NCBI GenBank assembly: GCA_031732755.1
Contig: JAVMKI010000073.1
Coordinates: forward strand, 1 to 64,000
Length of the DNA: 64,000 nucleotides
Direction: 5' to 3'
From: Contendibacter sp031732755
GTDB taxonomy: Bacteria > Pseudomonadota > Gammaproteobacteria > Competibacterales > Competibacteraceae
Made by a program: the position numbers and the translations under genes. Below the pieces are notes generated by a model. The model worked only from the letters and a program-made list of their open reading frames with translations. It was not told where the DNA came from and ran no database searches. Of this stretch, positions 10,754 to 19,561 are shown in pieces; the stretch's first letter is position 1, and each line of letters begins with the position of its first letter.

Positions 10754-13700
10754 TTGGCGCAGGCACATCGAATCAAACCCGAAACACCCGCAATTCGGGT
10801 AGGCATCCTCCGTTTCGTCCATGGAGTACTACGAGAGATCTGTTTCTGGTCGCTGGTGGCGGTCGCGTTGGGAATGGCGGGTGCGTTGGCGACCTTCCAT
10901 CCCGACGATCCAGCCTGGACCCATACTGCGGCGGTGGCCCAGTTCCATAATCTCGGTGGAGTATTCGGCGCCTGGTTCGCCGATGTCACTCTGTATTTCT
11001 TCGGCTACGCCGCCTATCTGCTGCCGCTAGGCGTGGCGTTCGCGGGCTGGCGGCTATTCAAGCGCGGCGCCTTGTTGGAACTGGACGGCGAGATCGTCTT
11101 ATTCCGGGTTCTGGGGTTTCTGGTGACGCTGGCGACGGCTTGTGGCCTGGTGGCCCTGCATCTGCACACGGTACCCGGAACCGTTCCCGGCGCCGGGTCG
11201 TCGGGTGGTCTGGTGGGAGATCACGTCAGCCAGTTCCTGATCCAGGCTTTCGAGGAGATGGGCGGCAACCTGTTCATGCTGGCGCTGCTGCTGGCCGGTG
11301 TGGTGTTGACCACCGGGCTGTCTTGGCTGACGGTGCTGGACTGGGTGGGGCTGGTGGCGCTGAAGATGGTGGATTGGATCGGCGGTCTGGTGATGATGCC
11401 GCTGCGCTGGATACAGCCCAGAACGACCGGCGGCGATGGGCACGACCAACCCTCGACTGAGGATCTGCCCCCGGAACCGTCGATGCCTCCGCCCCCGGAA
11501 CCGTCAGCGCCCCCACCACCGGCACCGTCAACGCCCCCGCCACCAGCACCGTCAACGCCCCCGGCTAGGGGAAACGCCCTGTCTCGGCTGTTTCCAGCCC
11601 TAAAGCGGGTGATTGGGCAGTCGGTCGGGAAATTTCCGACTGGGTGGCGATCCCGTCGGGAGGCCACCACGACGCCCGCGCCCGCCGCGTCATCCGTGCC
11701 ATTCGAGCCATCCGCGTCCCCGGATTCGTCCGGGGCAGTGATCACCGTCGCGCCCCCCACGCCTCCATCCACGCCCGCCGGAAGCGACGAACCGCCGACG
11801 GTGGCATTCACCAACCGACCGGCGGCGCGTATCGAACCGGTTTTGAGCCACCCGGCGGCGGAGTGGTCTTTGGCAAAATCGCCTTCCGTGGTTTTAGCCC
11901 CGCTGCCAGTCGAGGATTGGGCACCGCCACCCGCCCTGGATGACTATGCGCAACCTCAACCTCCAACTCCCGCCCGTGTTGGAGAAGGGGAGCATGGCAG
12001 CTTGCGGCTTCGCGGGATTGCCCCTCCCCCAGTGGAGAAAGATTGGGGTGAGGGGCACGAACAGCCACCACTGGACATGCTCACGCTGGTGCCTGGCAAT
12101 GCGTTCGCCCTGGCGAGCGGGTTGCCAGCGCCTTCGCACCCCGCCACGCCGTTGGCGTCGCCGCCCATTCCTTTATCACCACCGGCGCGGGATTTGGGAG
12201 CGCCGCCGCCCGTTCCTTTATCACCACCGCCAGCACGGGGTTTGGAGTTGGCCGCCACCGCCAGCGATTCACCGGCAGTGGTGATTCCCGCCACTCTGCC
12301 ACATGCGGACTCCCCGGCACCGTGGACAGTTTCCTCGCCAGAGCGCGACCCCAACGAGAACGATTCGGACGATCCGGACTGGACCTCACCGGGAATTTCT
12401 CCCGACTGGACCGCCGTTTCGCAACCGCGACCACCACAACCGACGGCTCCCCCCGCGCCTCCGGCCAAAGCGGCGTTCCTGGTGCGGCGGGTAGCGGCGC
12501 CGTTGCCGGTCGCGCCGTATCCCCTGCCACCACTGGACTTGCTCGATCCCCCCTCGGCCAGCATCGCCGGCTATTCCCCGGAAACGCTGGATGACATGTC
12601 GCGGCGGGTGGAAGTCCTGCTCCGAAACTTTGGCATTACCGTCAAGGTCGTGGCGGTGGAACCGGGACCGGTGATCACCCGCTTCGAGGTCGAGCCGGCG
12701 CCGGGGGTCAAGGTCAGCCAGATCAGCAATCTCGCCAAGGATCTGGCGCGCGGTCTGTCGGTGATCAGCGTGCGGGTGGTGGAAATCATCCCCGGCAAAT
12801 CGGTGATCGGTTTGGAGATTCCCAACCAGCAACGCGAGATCGTCTATCTGCGGGAGGTCTTGGAGACGCCGGTTTACCAACAGGCGGCGTCTCCCCTGAC
12901 CCTGGCGCTGGGCAAGGACATCGGCGGCAATCCGGTGGTGGCCAACCTGGCCAAGATGCCACACCTGCTGGTGGCCGGCACCACCGGCTCCGGCAAGTCG
13001 GTGGCGATCAACGCCATGCTGTTGAGCCTGCTGTACAAGGCCGCGCCCCACGAGGTGCGGCTGATCCTGGTGGACCCGAAGATGCTGGAGCTGTCCATGT
13101 ACGAGGACATTCCGCATCTGCTGACCCCGGTAGTGACCGACATGAAGGAGGCGGCCAACGCCCTGCGCTGGTGCGTGGTGGAGATGGACCGTCGTTACCG
13201 GCTGATGGCGACGCTGAAGGTGCGCAATATCGCCGGTTTCAATCGGCGAATCGCCGACGCGCGAGCGGCGGGCGAGGACATCACCGATCCATTTTGGAAA
13301 CCGGAGGAAGGCGGCACCGTGGGCGAAGTGCCGGTACTGGAACCGCTGCCGTTCATCGTGGTGGTGATCGACGAACTGGCCGACCTGATGATGATCGTCG
13401 GCAAGAAAGTGGAGGAATTGATCGCGCGCCTGGCGCAGAAGGCGCGCGCTTCCGGCATCCATCTGATCCTGGCCACCCAACGACCGTCGGTGGACGTCAT
13501 CACCGGCCTGATCAAGGCCAACATTCCGACCCGGATCGCGTTTCAGGTGTCGTCACGGGTCGATTCCCGCACCATTCTCGACCAGATGGGCGCGGAACAA
13601 TTGCTAGGCCATGGCGACATGCTCTATTTGCCGCCGGGCACCGGCCTGCCGCAGCGGGTGCATGGCGCGTTCGTGGACGATCACGAAGTCCCGCGCGTGG

Positions 13701-14008
13701 TGGACTATCTACGACAGACCGGCGCCCCGGATTACATCGACGACGTGCTGGCCGAACCCCGCGAGGAGGCCGACGCCATGGAAGACGCCGACAGCGGTGG
13801 GCGTGGTGGGGAAAGCGATCCGCTGTACGACGAGGCGGTGCGCATCGTGACCGAGTCGCGGCGCGCTTCGATATCCGGGGTGCAGCGCCGGTTGCGCATC
13901 GGGTACAACCGGGCGGCGCGATTGGTCGAGGAAATGGAAGTCGCCGGAGTCGTGGGACCGGTGCAGACCAACGGCAGCCGCGAGGTGCTGGCGCCGCCAC
14001 CGCCTTGA
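10754..14008 (+). CDS. ftsK: DNA translocase FtsK
   Basis: A 1084-residue septal DNA pump that clears chromosomes at division and activates XerCD. Layout: about four N-terminal membrane segments (residues 20-190), a long Pro/Ser/Ala linker (about 225-600), then the RecA-like motor and a C-terminal winged-helix gamma domain (about 1020-1080, DEAVRIVTESRRASISGVQR). Walker A is GTTGSGKS at 742-749; Walker B is in FIVVVIDELADLMM. The start is TTG at 10754 (MAQAHRIKPE), with AGGG 7 bases upstream; no in-frame ATG lies before the first membrane segment. The linker carries tandem PPPPAPST units and an apparent in-frame copy of an intergenic repeat (see 11948). Confidence 0.96.
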   Translation: MAQAHRIKPETPAIRVGILRFVHGVLREICFWSLVAVALGMAGALATFHPDDPAWTHTAAVAQFHNLGGVFGAWFADVTLYFFGYAAYLLPLGVAFAGWRLFKRGALLELDGEIVLFRVLGFLVTLATACGLVALHLHTVPGTVPGAGSSGGLVGDHVSQFLIQAFEEMGGNLFMLALLLAGVVLTTGLSWLTVLDWVGLVALKMVDWIGGLVMMPLRWIQPRTTGGDGHDQPSTEDLPPEPSMPPPPEPSAPPPPAPSTPPPPAPSTPPARGNALSRLFPALKRVIGQSVGKFPTGWRSRREATTTPAPAASSVPFEPSASPDSSGAVITVAPPTPPSTPAGSDEPPTVAFTNRPAARIEPVLSHPAAEWSLAKSPSVVLAPLPVEDWAPPPALDDYAQPQPPTPARVGEGEHGSLRLRGIAPPPVEKDWGEGHEQPPLDMLTLVPGNAFALASGLPAPSHPATPLASPPIPLSPPARDLGAPPPVPLSPPPARGLELAATASDSPAVVIPATLPHADSPAPWTVSSPERDPNENDSDDPDWTSPGISPDWTAVSQPRPPQPTAPPAPPAKAAFLVRRVAAPLPVAPYPLPPLDLLDPPSASIAGYSPETLDDMSRRVEVLLRNFGITVKVVAVEPGPVITRFEVEPAPGVKVSQISNLAKDLARGLSVISVRVVEIIPGKSVIGLEIPNQQREIVYLREVLETPVYQQAASPLTLALGKDIGGNPVVANLAKMPHLLVAGTTGSGKSVAINAMLLSLLYKAAPHEVRLILVDPKMLELSMYEDIPHLLTPVVTDMKEAANALRWCVVEMDRRYRLMATLKVRNIAGFNRRIADARAAGEDITDPFWKPEEGGTVGEVPVLEPLPFIVVVIDELADLMMIVGKKVEELIARLAQKARASGIHLILATQRPSVDVITGLIKANIPTRIAFQVSSRVDSRTILDQMGAEQLLGHGDMLYLPPGTGLPQRVHGAFVDDHEVPRVVDYLRQTGAPDYIDDVLAEPREEADAMEDADSGGRGGESDPLYDEAVRIVTESRRASISGVQRRLRIGYNRAARLVEEMEVAGVVGPVQTNGSREVLAPPPP
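11948..12060 (+). repeat. Dispersed-repeat copy inside the ftsK linker
   Basis: This part of the ftsK linker (about residues 399-436) reads as a GC-rich palindromic intergenic repeat. It begins GCGCAACCTCAACCTCCAAC, matching 17 of 20 bases of the repeat at 7831-7871 (minus strand), and ends with an inverted CCCCTCCCCCA...TGGGGTGAGGGG pair. It stays in frame (coding RVGEGEHGSLRLRG), so a repeat seems to have been taken into a tolerant linker. Confidence 0.5.
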
Positions 14009-14119
14009 GCGGATGGCCTTTAGCGGTGGATCAGGCCGGCCGCGCGCCGCGCTCGGCGACTTCTCCGCCGCCGATTCGCCAGCAAGGGAAAATCACGCGC
14101 TCCGACGGATTTGGAGGCT

Positions 14120-15019
14120 TTAGAAAGCCGAATTCAGCAGATTCGAGGGAGAGTATTGATCTGTCAGAATGCGTGCGTTGGGATCCCAATCGCGCTCGGT
14201 CGAAAACAGCGGCACGAGCCAGTCGCCGCCAAAACCGAGCGGTTGCAGCTTGCTTTCCAGCAGCGCGGCATTTCCGCTGATCGTGTCTCGCGAGGGCAGT
14301 CCGTCCATCTTCGTCAGAATGACGCGATTTTTCAGTTCGACCCTGAGATTGTAGAAAAGGCCGAATACCGATTGGTAGGTCGTCGATTCATGGTGATAGA
14401 GACGGCTGCTGGAAAAAGTATTGGCCGCTAAAACGCCATTCGTGGTCAACAGCGCCTTGACCTCAAGCAGAAATTCCCGCGTCAACAGATGTTCCGGGAT
14501 GTATTCGTGGTCGAAGGCGTCCAGCATGATCAGTTCATAGCGTTGATCGGTTTTGCCCGCGCGCTTGACGAAAACGCGCCCGTCTTCTTCGAAAACCCGA
14601 ACGTTTTGGCCCGGATCGAAACCGAAAAACTGTTTGGCGACCGCGACGACGGCTGGATCGATCTCGACGATGTCGATTTTGGCGTCTGGCAGCATCCGGG
14701 ATAGCGCCGTCGGCAATACGCCGCCGCCCAACCCAATGATCAGGATATTCCTGGGATGCGGGTTCAAATACAGCGCGCCCATCATCATCTTGGTATAGCC
14801 GAACACGAACCGGTGGGAATCATCCAGGAACTGGCAGCTTTGCCGGGTGGTTTGATTGTGGCGGGTGAAACTCATGCATCTTTGCTCGTCCTCTTCATAG
14901 ACGAGAATATTGCGATAAAGCGATTTTTCGGTGTGAATGATGTTCATCGCGGTGGCGGATGCGGTCATGCATGAAGCAAGGCCGGCGAGCAACGTTCTAA
15001 GCCAGTGATCTTGGCGCAT
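14120..15019 (-). CDS. Spermidine-synthase-like methyltransferase-fold protein
   Basis: A 299-residue protein of the spermidine synthase fold. Seen: ILIIGLGGGVLPTALSRMLP (nucleotide-cofactor loop) near residue 92, DIVEIDPAVVAVA after it, and MLDAFDHEYIPEHLLTREFL at the active-site region. A hydrophobic N-terminus (WLRTLLAGLASCMTASATA) may be a signal or anchor. Family members with this sequence style often have no proven polyamine activity. It overlaps the preceding membrane gene by 23 bases. In many bacteria the two parts form one long fused protein, so together they look like a split version. Confidence 0.75.
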   Translation of the reverse strand: MRQDHWLRTLLAGLASCMTASATAMNIIHTEKSLYRNILVYEEDEQRCMSFTRHNQTTRQSCQFLDDSHRFVFGYTKMMMGALYLNPHPRNILIIGLGGGVLPTALSRMLPDAKIDIVEIDPAVVAVAKQFFGFDPGQNVRVFEEDGRVFVKRAGKTDQRYELIMLDAFDHEYIPEHLLTREFLLEVKALLTTNGVLAANTFSSSRLYHHESTTYQSVFGLFYNLRVELKNRVILTKMDGLPSRDTISGNAALLESKLQPLGFGGDWLVPLFSTERDWDPNARILTDQYSPSNLLNSAF

Positions 15020-15608
15020 CTTTGGGATTTCCAGTAAAAATGGTCAACAGGCCAAGGAGTAGGGAAACCGCAATGAGGCCGCCCAGGATTTGGTTGATTT
15101 CGAAATACAGAACGAGATAAAACGAGGTCAAAAGCGTTCCCGCCGCACTGCCAAACGTCGAGCAGAAATAAAGCAGCCCCGCGAGATGGCCGCTGTATTG
15201 GGATTCGTCCACCAGCAGGCGAACGGCGTAGGGGGAGACCATGCCCGCCAAGGTGATGGGGACGAAGAACAACAGCGTTGCCGACAGGAGGGAACCGTAG
15301 CGGGGGTCCTGGATTCGGTCGAAGATCCAGCCGAGGGCCGGATCGCCCAGGAGAATGACCGGAACCGTGGCCACCGCGCTGGCGATGAGGAGGAACGCCA
15401 GTCGGGGCAAGCTTGGATCGTGCAACGACCACCGGCCACCCAAAAGATAGCCGAGCGCCAGCGCCAACATGAAGACCGTGATCACCCCACCCCAGACGTA
15501 GATGCTGTTGCCGAAGTCCGGGGCGAGGATTCGCCCACTCAATAGTTCGATGGCCATCACGAAAAACCCGGACCATCCGGCGATCAGGAAGATGAAAAGG
15601 CGGTGCAA
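14997..15608 (-). CDS. Membrane partner of the spermidine-synthase-like protein (fused-MFS/SpeE N-terminal type)
   Basis: A 203-residue protein made almost entirely of six to seven hydrophobic helices (FIFLIAGWSGFFVMAIELLSGR, VWGGVITVFMLALALGYLLG, and so on). It resembles the membrane half of fused MFS/spermidine synthases. I start it at TTG 15608 (MHRLFIFLIAGW) because GGAGG lies 8 bases upstream and the first helix then starts at once. A frame open to 15728 would add 40 poorly conserved, Arg-rich residues. It overlaps the downstream catalytic gene by 23 bases and is surely co-translated with it. Confidence 0.7.
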   Translation of the reverse strand: MHRLFIFLIAGWSGFFVMAIELLSGRILAPDFGNSIYVWGGVITVFMLALALGYLLGGRWSLHDPSLPRLAFLLIASAVATVPVILLGDPALGWIFDRIQDPRYGSLLSATLLFFVPITLAGMVSPYAVRLLVDESQYSGHLAGLLYFCSTFGSAAGTLLTSFYLVLYFEINQILGGLIAVSLLLGLLTIFTGNPKDAPRSLA

Positions 15609-15822
15609 GACAGCATCCTCCAAGGCGATTGGAGCCCCGCGCGCCGATGGTGGCCGTCGGGCGGAACGATTCAGGATAGCCCAACGTCGGTCGGCGGCGA
15701 ATTTGTTCGCGGTGGCGTCAATTGCCAATTCTCCGCTATTATCCTTGGCATCAGCATATCCTGAATCCAGGCCGTCGGGCGCGTGTCAGCGGTCGACGAG
15801 AGATTGTTCCAGAGGTGACGAA

Positions 15823-16017
15823 ATGGCTGGTGGTTGGGGTTGTCCACATGAACTCAACGAGATGTGCCAGCATGTTCAGGGTCGGCCCTGCGATCCTGGC
15901 ATGAAAGGTTGTGTATTGGCTGGACGGTTCCGCTTCAGCAACGAGGCCAAGAACCGACCGCCACGGCCAACGCGCGGCGGCGGCAAGCCCGAGTCGCCGC
16001 GCCAGCGCGACAAATAA
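15823..16017 (+). CDS. Small cysteine-rich protein (four-Cys CDPGMKGC type)
   Basis: A 64-residue protein with a strong ribosome site (AGAGGTGA, 6 bases before ATG 15823). Four cysteines at residues 7, 15, 23 and 30 sit in CPHELNEMC and PCDPGMKGCVLAGRF, followed by a basic Pro/Arg-rich tail. The even spacing suggests a bound metal or a small zinc-ribbon-like fold. I recall similar short proteins with the CDPGMKGC motif in other proteobacteria, always uncharacterised, but cannot confirm this here. It lies 36 bases before the lipoprotein gene and could share its transcript. Confidence 0.65.
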   Translation: MAGGWGCPHELNEMCQHVQGRPCDPGMKGCVLAGRFRFSNEAKNRPPRPTRGGGKPESPRQRDK

Positions 16018-16053
16018 TGAACTCCGCGACGATTCACTGACCATCCGTTGACG

Positions 16054-16656
16054 ATGACTAAACCTGTTCTCCCCATTTTTCCACCACGCGCGCGTTTCTG
16101 CTCATGGCGCGGTATCGCTCTGGCCGTGGGTGGCCTGCTGCTGGCGGCGCTGTTGACTGGATGCGCCAGCGATCCGGCGAAGAAACCGGCCGATCTTACT
16201 CCGCCGGCGGGCAAGTTGAGCGAAAAAGCCCGGCAGGAACAGCGGCAGGCCATCCTCAAGGTGCGCACCCAAACTTTGAACCAGCTCTACAAGCTGAAGC
16301 CGCTTGCCCGAACCGAGATCGAACAGTCCGCCGGTTATGGAGTGTTCGAGATCAATGGCTTGAACGCTGTGCTGGCCGAGACGCACGGGCGCGGCGCGGT
16401 TTGGGAAAAGAGAAGCGGCAAACTCGTTTACATGCGGCTGGCCCGGACCGACATTGGCCCTGGCGCCTCGGTGAGTCCGTATCGGCAGGTGTTGGTGTTC
16501 AGCGATCCCCGCCACCTGAGCCAGTTCATGATGACCGGCTCACCGGCCAACGTTTCTCGTGATCCCAGCATCAAGGTTTACAAGCTGAGCGGAAAGGGAG
16601 TGTCGACACAGGCGGATTGGGGTGCTCGCTATTTTCGAGACCCCGACCTGAATTAA
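16054..16656 (+). CDS. Lipoprotein with SYLF/Ysc84-like domain
   Basis: A 200-residue protein with a lipoprotein signal: hydrophobic GIALAVGGLLLAALLTGC with lipobox LLTGC, so the mature protein starts at that Cys. The mature part resembles the SYLF lipid-binding domain found in bacterial outer-membrane-associated lipoproteins: LNQLYKLKPLARTEIEQSAG, then GYGVFEINGLNAVLAETHGRG, then a stretch ending RQVLVFSDPRHLSQFM. An in-frame TTG at 16048 would add two residues. It ends 28 bases from the convergent restriction-modification gene. Confidence 0.7.
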   Translation: MTKPVLPIFPPRARFCSWRGIALAVGGLLLAALLTGCASDPAKKPADLTPPAGKLSEKARQEQRQAILKVRTQTLNQLYKLKPLARTEIEQSAGYGVFEINGLNAVLAETHGRGAVWEKRSGKLVYMRLARTDIGPGASVSPYRQVLVFSDPRHLSQFMMTGSPANVSRDPSIKVYKLSGKGVSTQADWGARYFRDPDLN

Positions 16657-16684
16657 GGCTAACCGATTAAAAACCCGCTGACGA

Positions 16685-19558
16685 TCAAGCAGTTCCCAGC
16701 GTCCGTTCCCGGTTCAGCGTCAACAGGCGGCGCAACACCTCGTCATCGTTCAGGTCCATCGGCCAGCCGTAAGCGGTAGCGACCGCTTCATCCAGGGCGC
16801 GGTGGGCGTTGATCAACCACGCCGGCTGAGCGTTGTAGAGATTCGTCAGGGTGCGTTTTTTGAGTTCGGCGGCGTGTTCCGGCTTGGGAATCAGCCGGTC
16901 GGGATAGCCGGGAACGACTTCCGGGACACGATCCACCCATTCCGGCGGATTCAGCCAGTTTTCGCGTAATTCGTTCAATTTGCGGGCGGCGGCGGCAATG
17001 GCCTGAGCGCGCGGATCGTCGGCATAGACGCTGGCGGGGAAGTTCGGGGTCAGGCTGGTTGGGAAGGGGAAGGTTTCAAAGCAACGGGTAGAGTTGTAAA
17101 CGGGATCGTTGCCTACTCCTAACCTGCCACCCAAGGCTGTTGCCCATACAATGTGAAAGCGCGATGACAAGATACCGAAAGTTTCATCGTCATCGCGGGC
17201 AATGACGACCAGCTTGTGTTCCGGTGCAACACTGACTGGTAACCAGACGAAAATGCGGTGCTTGGCTGTCTCGGATGTGGCGATATAGCGTGTCAATCCA
17301 GCCAGTTTTCGACGCAGTTCGGGGCGCGGGCGACCGTGCCGCCACCAGTATTCAACCCGTGATTTCTCGCGGTTGCTCATCCGCACCGGCTTCACTTTCG
17401 CCAACACATGCGCGAACGGCGCTTCGTACAGCGCGGCTTCGCTCTCGCTCAAATCGGTTCCAAAGTCGATCACCCAGCGGCCTTTCCAGCCTTGGGTGAC
17501 ATCCACGCCGTTCCAAATCGGGCGCAGCACTTCGCTGTTGGGTCGGCTGTGTGGGTTCGGTTGGCGCAACCACTGTCGCGCCGTGGCGCTGTCCACCGCG
17601 AACGCGCCCGCCAAACACAGACCGAAGAACGAGCAACCGGCGTTTTCTGGCAACGAGCGAGCCTGAGTTAAATCCAAACCGCTAGCGGCATCCAGCGCCC
17701 GGCCAGTCAAATCGGCGTGAATTTCCGCAACCGGGCGGCCATCGAGGGTCGCGCTATTCGTCATCCGCCCAAAGCACACCAGCGACACCCGCACCGCCGC
17801 GCCGTCGTTGATCCACGGTTGGTCACTCCAGGCGTCAAAGATCGCGCCGGTCTTGGAAATTCGCTCCAACACCGGTCGGTTGCGCTTTTGGCGGATCGAG
17901 TTCGTTGCCACCAATCCGGCGCGCTGCGTCTGTCCCGCTTCAATCTGCGCCCGTGCTTTCTCGAACCAGTAGCAAACCAGATCAGCGCCACCCGACACCC
18001 GTCCGGCATAGACCCGGCGCAGCGTCGCCACATAGTCCTCGCCCAGTTCCGCCAACTGCTTCTTGTCGCCCAAAAATGGCGGATTGCCGACGATGAATTC
18101 CGCCGCTGGCCATTCGGCTTCGCGACCTTCCAGGTCCAGCAGCGCATCCCGACATTCAATCGTATCCAACGCCCGCAGGATCGGCTGGCGGTTGACCTCA
18201 AAACCATTGCGGCGCATCCACTGAATCTCGCCGATCCAAACCGTCACCCGCGCCAGTTCCGCCGCGTAAGGGTTAATCTCGATGCCCCAAACGCACTCCG
18301 GCCCCACCGAGGGAAACTGCCGGCCCAACCCCAGCGCCTCGGCGTCGAGATGGGTCTGGTGCTCGAAATCCTTGAGCGCCAGCAGCGCCAGATAGAGGAA
18401 ATTGCCAGACCCGCAGGCCGGATCGAGGATGCGCACCTGCCGCAACCGCTCCAGGAATCGATCATGCAGGTCTTGCGCGGCTTTTCGGGCGTTGGTTGCG
18501 GTCGCTGGAGTTTTGGCGGCGGCGGCCTTGGCCAATCGCTCGGCGATCCGCGTCTTGATCTCCACCCATTCCGTTTGCAGGGGCCGAACGATGACCGGCT
18601 CCACCAACATCCCGATCTTGTCCCGGTCGGTGTAGTGCGCGCCCAGTTGCGAACGCTTGTCCGGGTCCAGCCCGCGCTCGAACAGCGTGCCGAAAATGCT
18701 GGGGTCGATGTCGCTCCAATCCAGCCGCGCGGCCTTCAACACGGCCTCAATGGCGGGGCGATCAAGGGATAACGCTTCATCGCTGTCGAACAATCCGCCG
18801 TTGAACCACTCGACCTTTTCGAACCCAATCCGCCCACCGGCGCGCATGGCGCGGAACAAATCGCTCGCCATCGCGGCGAATTCGCTGGGTTGGCTCGCGG
18901 CGTGCTCCAACAGCCGAGTGAACAGCCGGTCCGGTAGCAGGCCCACATCCTCGGCGAACATGCAGAACACCAGCCGGTTGATGAAATGGGCGACGGTTCG
19001 CGGCGCATGGCCTTGAGCGCGCAAGCCCTGCGCCAAGCCGGCGAAGCGCTCGGCGGCATCCTCGGTCAGGCGTTGTCGGGTCTGGCCGGGTTTCAACCGT
19101 TCCGGGTCAGTGAACGCCCAGCGCAGCCAATCCAGTTTGGCCGGGTTGGCGAGATCGGTCAGCGCCAGCCGATAGACGGTGTGGATGCTGTTGGTGAAGT
19201 GGGTGTGAATCTCGATGGCGTCGAGATCACAGACGATCAACAGCGGCGGGTTGTCCAGCGCCAGGGCGTATTGCCGCAATTGCCGCAGCGCCGCGCCCAG
19301 GTCCTTGTGCTTGCCCTTGTACTCCCAGGCGAAGCAGCCTTTGCGCCACACGTCCGCCCAGCCATCGCCGCCGCCGGTCTTCTTCACTCCCTTCTCGAAG
19401 CAGAACCACTCGCCGTGGGGATCGGCCTCGGTCGGAGTCGGCTCGCCCAGCAAGCGGCACAAGTCGTTGAAATGCGACTGGGCCGCGCTGCGCTCTTTCA
19501 GGGTACTGTCCCGCCAGGTGGCGATGAAAGCCTGGGGGGACAGGGCGGGCGTGGGCAT
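16685..19558 (-). CDS. Type IIL (MmeI-like) restriction endonuclease/adenine methyltransferase
   Basis: A 957-residue single-chain restriction-modification enzyme. Seen in order: a nuclease motif D69-X9-E79-X-K81 (ADVWRKGCFAWEYK), the same spacing as MmeI; a helical linker; methyltransferase motif I DPACGSGNF (379-387) and motif IV NPPF (492-495, gamma-class m6A); and a C-terminal target-recognition region (about 640-880). In this family one protein cuts and methylates, and the recognition region sets both. All catalytic motifs are present, so it looks active. The start is only 3 bases after the phaC stop, so it may be read through from phaC. Confidence 0.88.
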   Translation of the reverse strand: MPTPALSPQAFIATWRDSTLKERSAAQSHFNDLCRLLGEPTPTEADPHGEWFCFEKGVKKTGGGDGWADVWRKGCFAWEYKGKHKDLGAALRQLRQYALALDNPPLLIVCDLDAIEIHTHFTNSIHTVYRLALTDLANPAKLDWLRWAFTDPERLKPGQTRQRLTEDAAERFAGLAQGLRAQGHAPRTVAHFINRLVFCMFAEDVGLLPDRLFTRLLEHAASQPSEFAAMASDLFRAMRAGGRIGFEKVEWFNGGLFDSDEALSLDRPAIEAVLKAARLDWSDIDPSIFGTLFERGLDPDKRSQLGAHYTDRDKIGMLVEPVIVRPLQTEWVEIKTRIAERLAKAAAAKTPATATNARKAAQDLHDRFLERLRQVRILDPACGSGNFLYLALLALKDFEHQTHLDAEALGLGRQFPSVGPECVWGIEINPYAAELARVTVWIGEIQWMRRNGFEVNRQPILRALDTIECRDALLDLEGREAEWPAAEFIVGNPPFLGDKKQLAELGEDYVATLRRVYAGRVSGGADLVCYWFEKARAQIEAGQTQRAGLVATNSIRQKRNRPVLERISKTGAIFDAWSDQPWINDGAAVRVSLVCFGRMTNSATLDGRPVAEIHADLTGRALDAASGLDLTQARSLPENAGCSFFGLCLAGAFAVDSATARQWLRQPNPHSRPNSEVLRPIWNGVDVTQGWKGRWVIDFGTDLSESEAALYEAPFAHVLAKVKPVRMSNREKSRVEYWWRHGRPRPELRRKLAGLTRYIATSETAKHRIFVWLPVSVAPEHKLVVIARDDDETFGILSSRFHIVWATALGGRLGVGNDPVYNSTRCFETFPFPTSLTPNFPASVYADDPRAQAIAAAARKLNELRENWLNPPEWVDRVPEVVPGYPDRLIPKPEHAAELKKRTLTNLYNAQPAWLINAHRALDEAVATAYGWPMDLNDDEVLRRLLTLNRERTLGTA

Positions 19559-19561
19559 GCG

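Noticed and set aside
15751..16044. 97-codon minus-strand frame
   Set aside because: The opposite strand has the four-Cys protein with a strong ribosome site; this frame has no motif.
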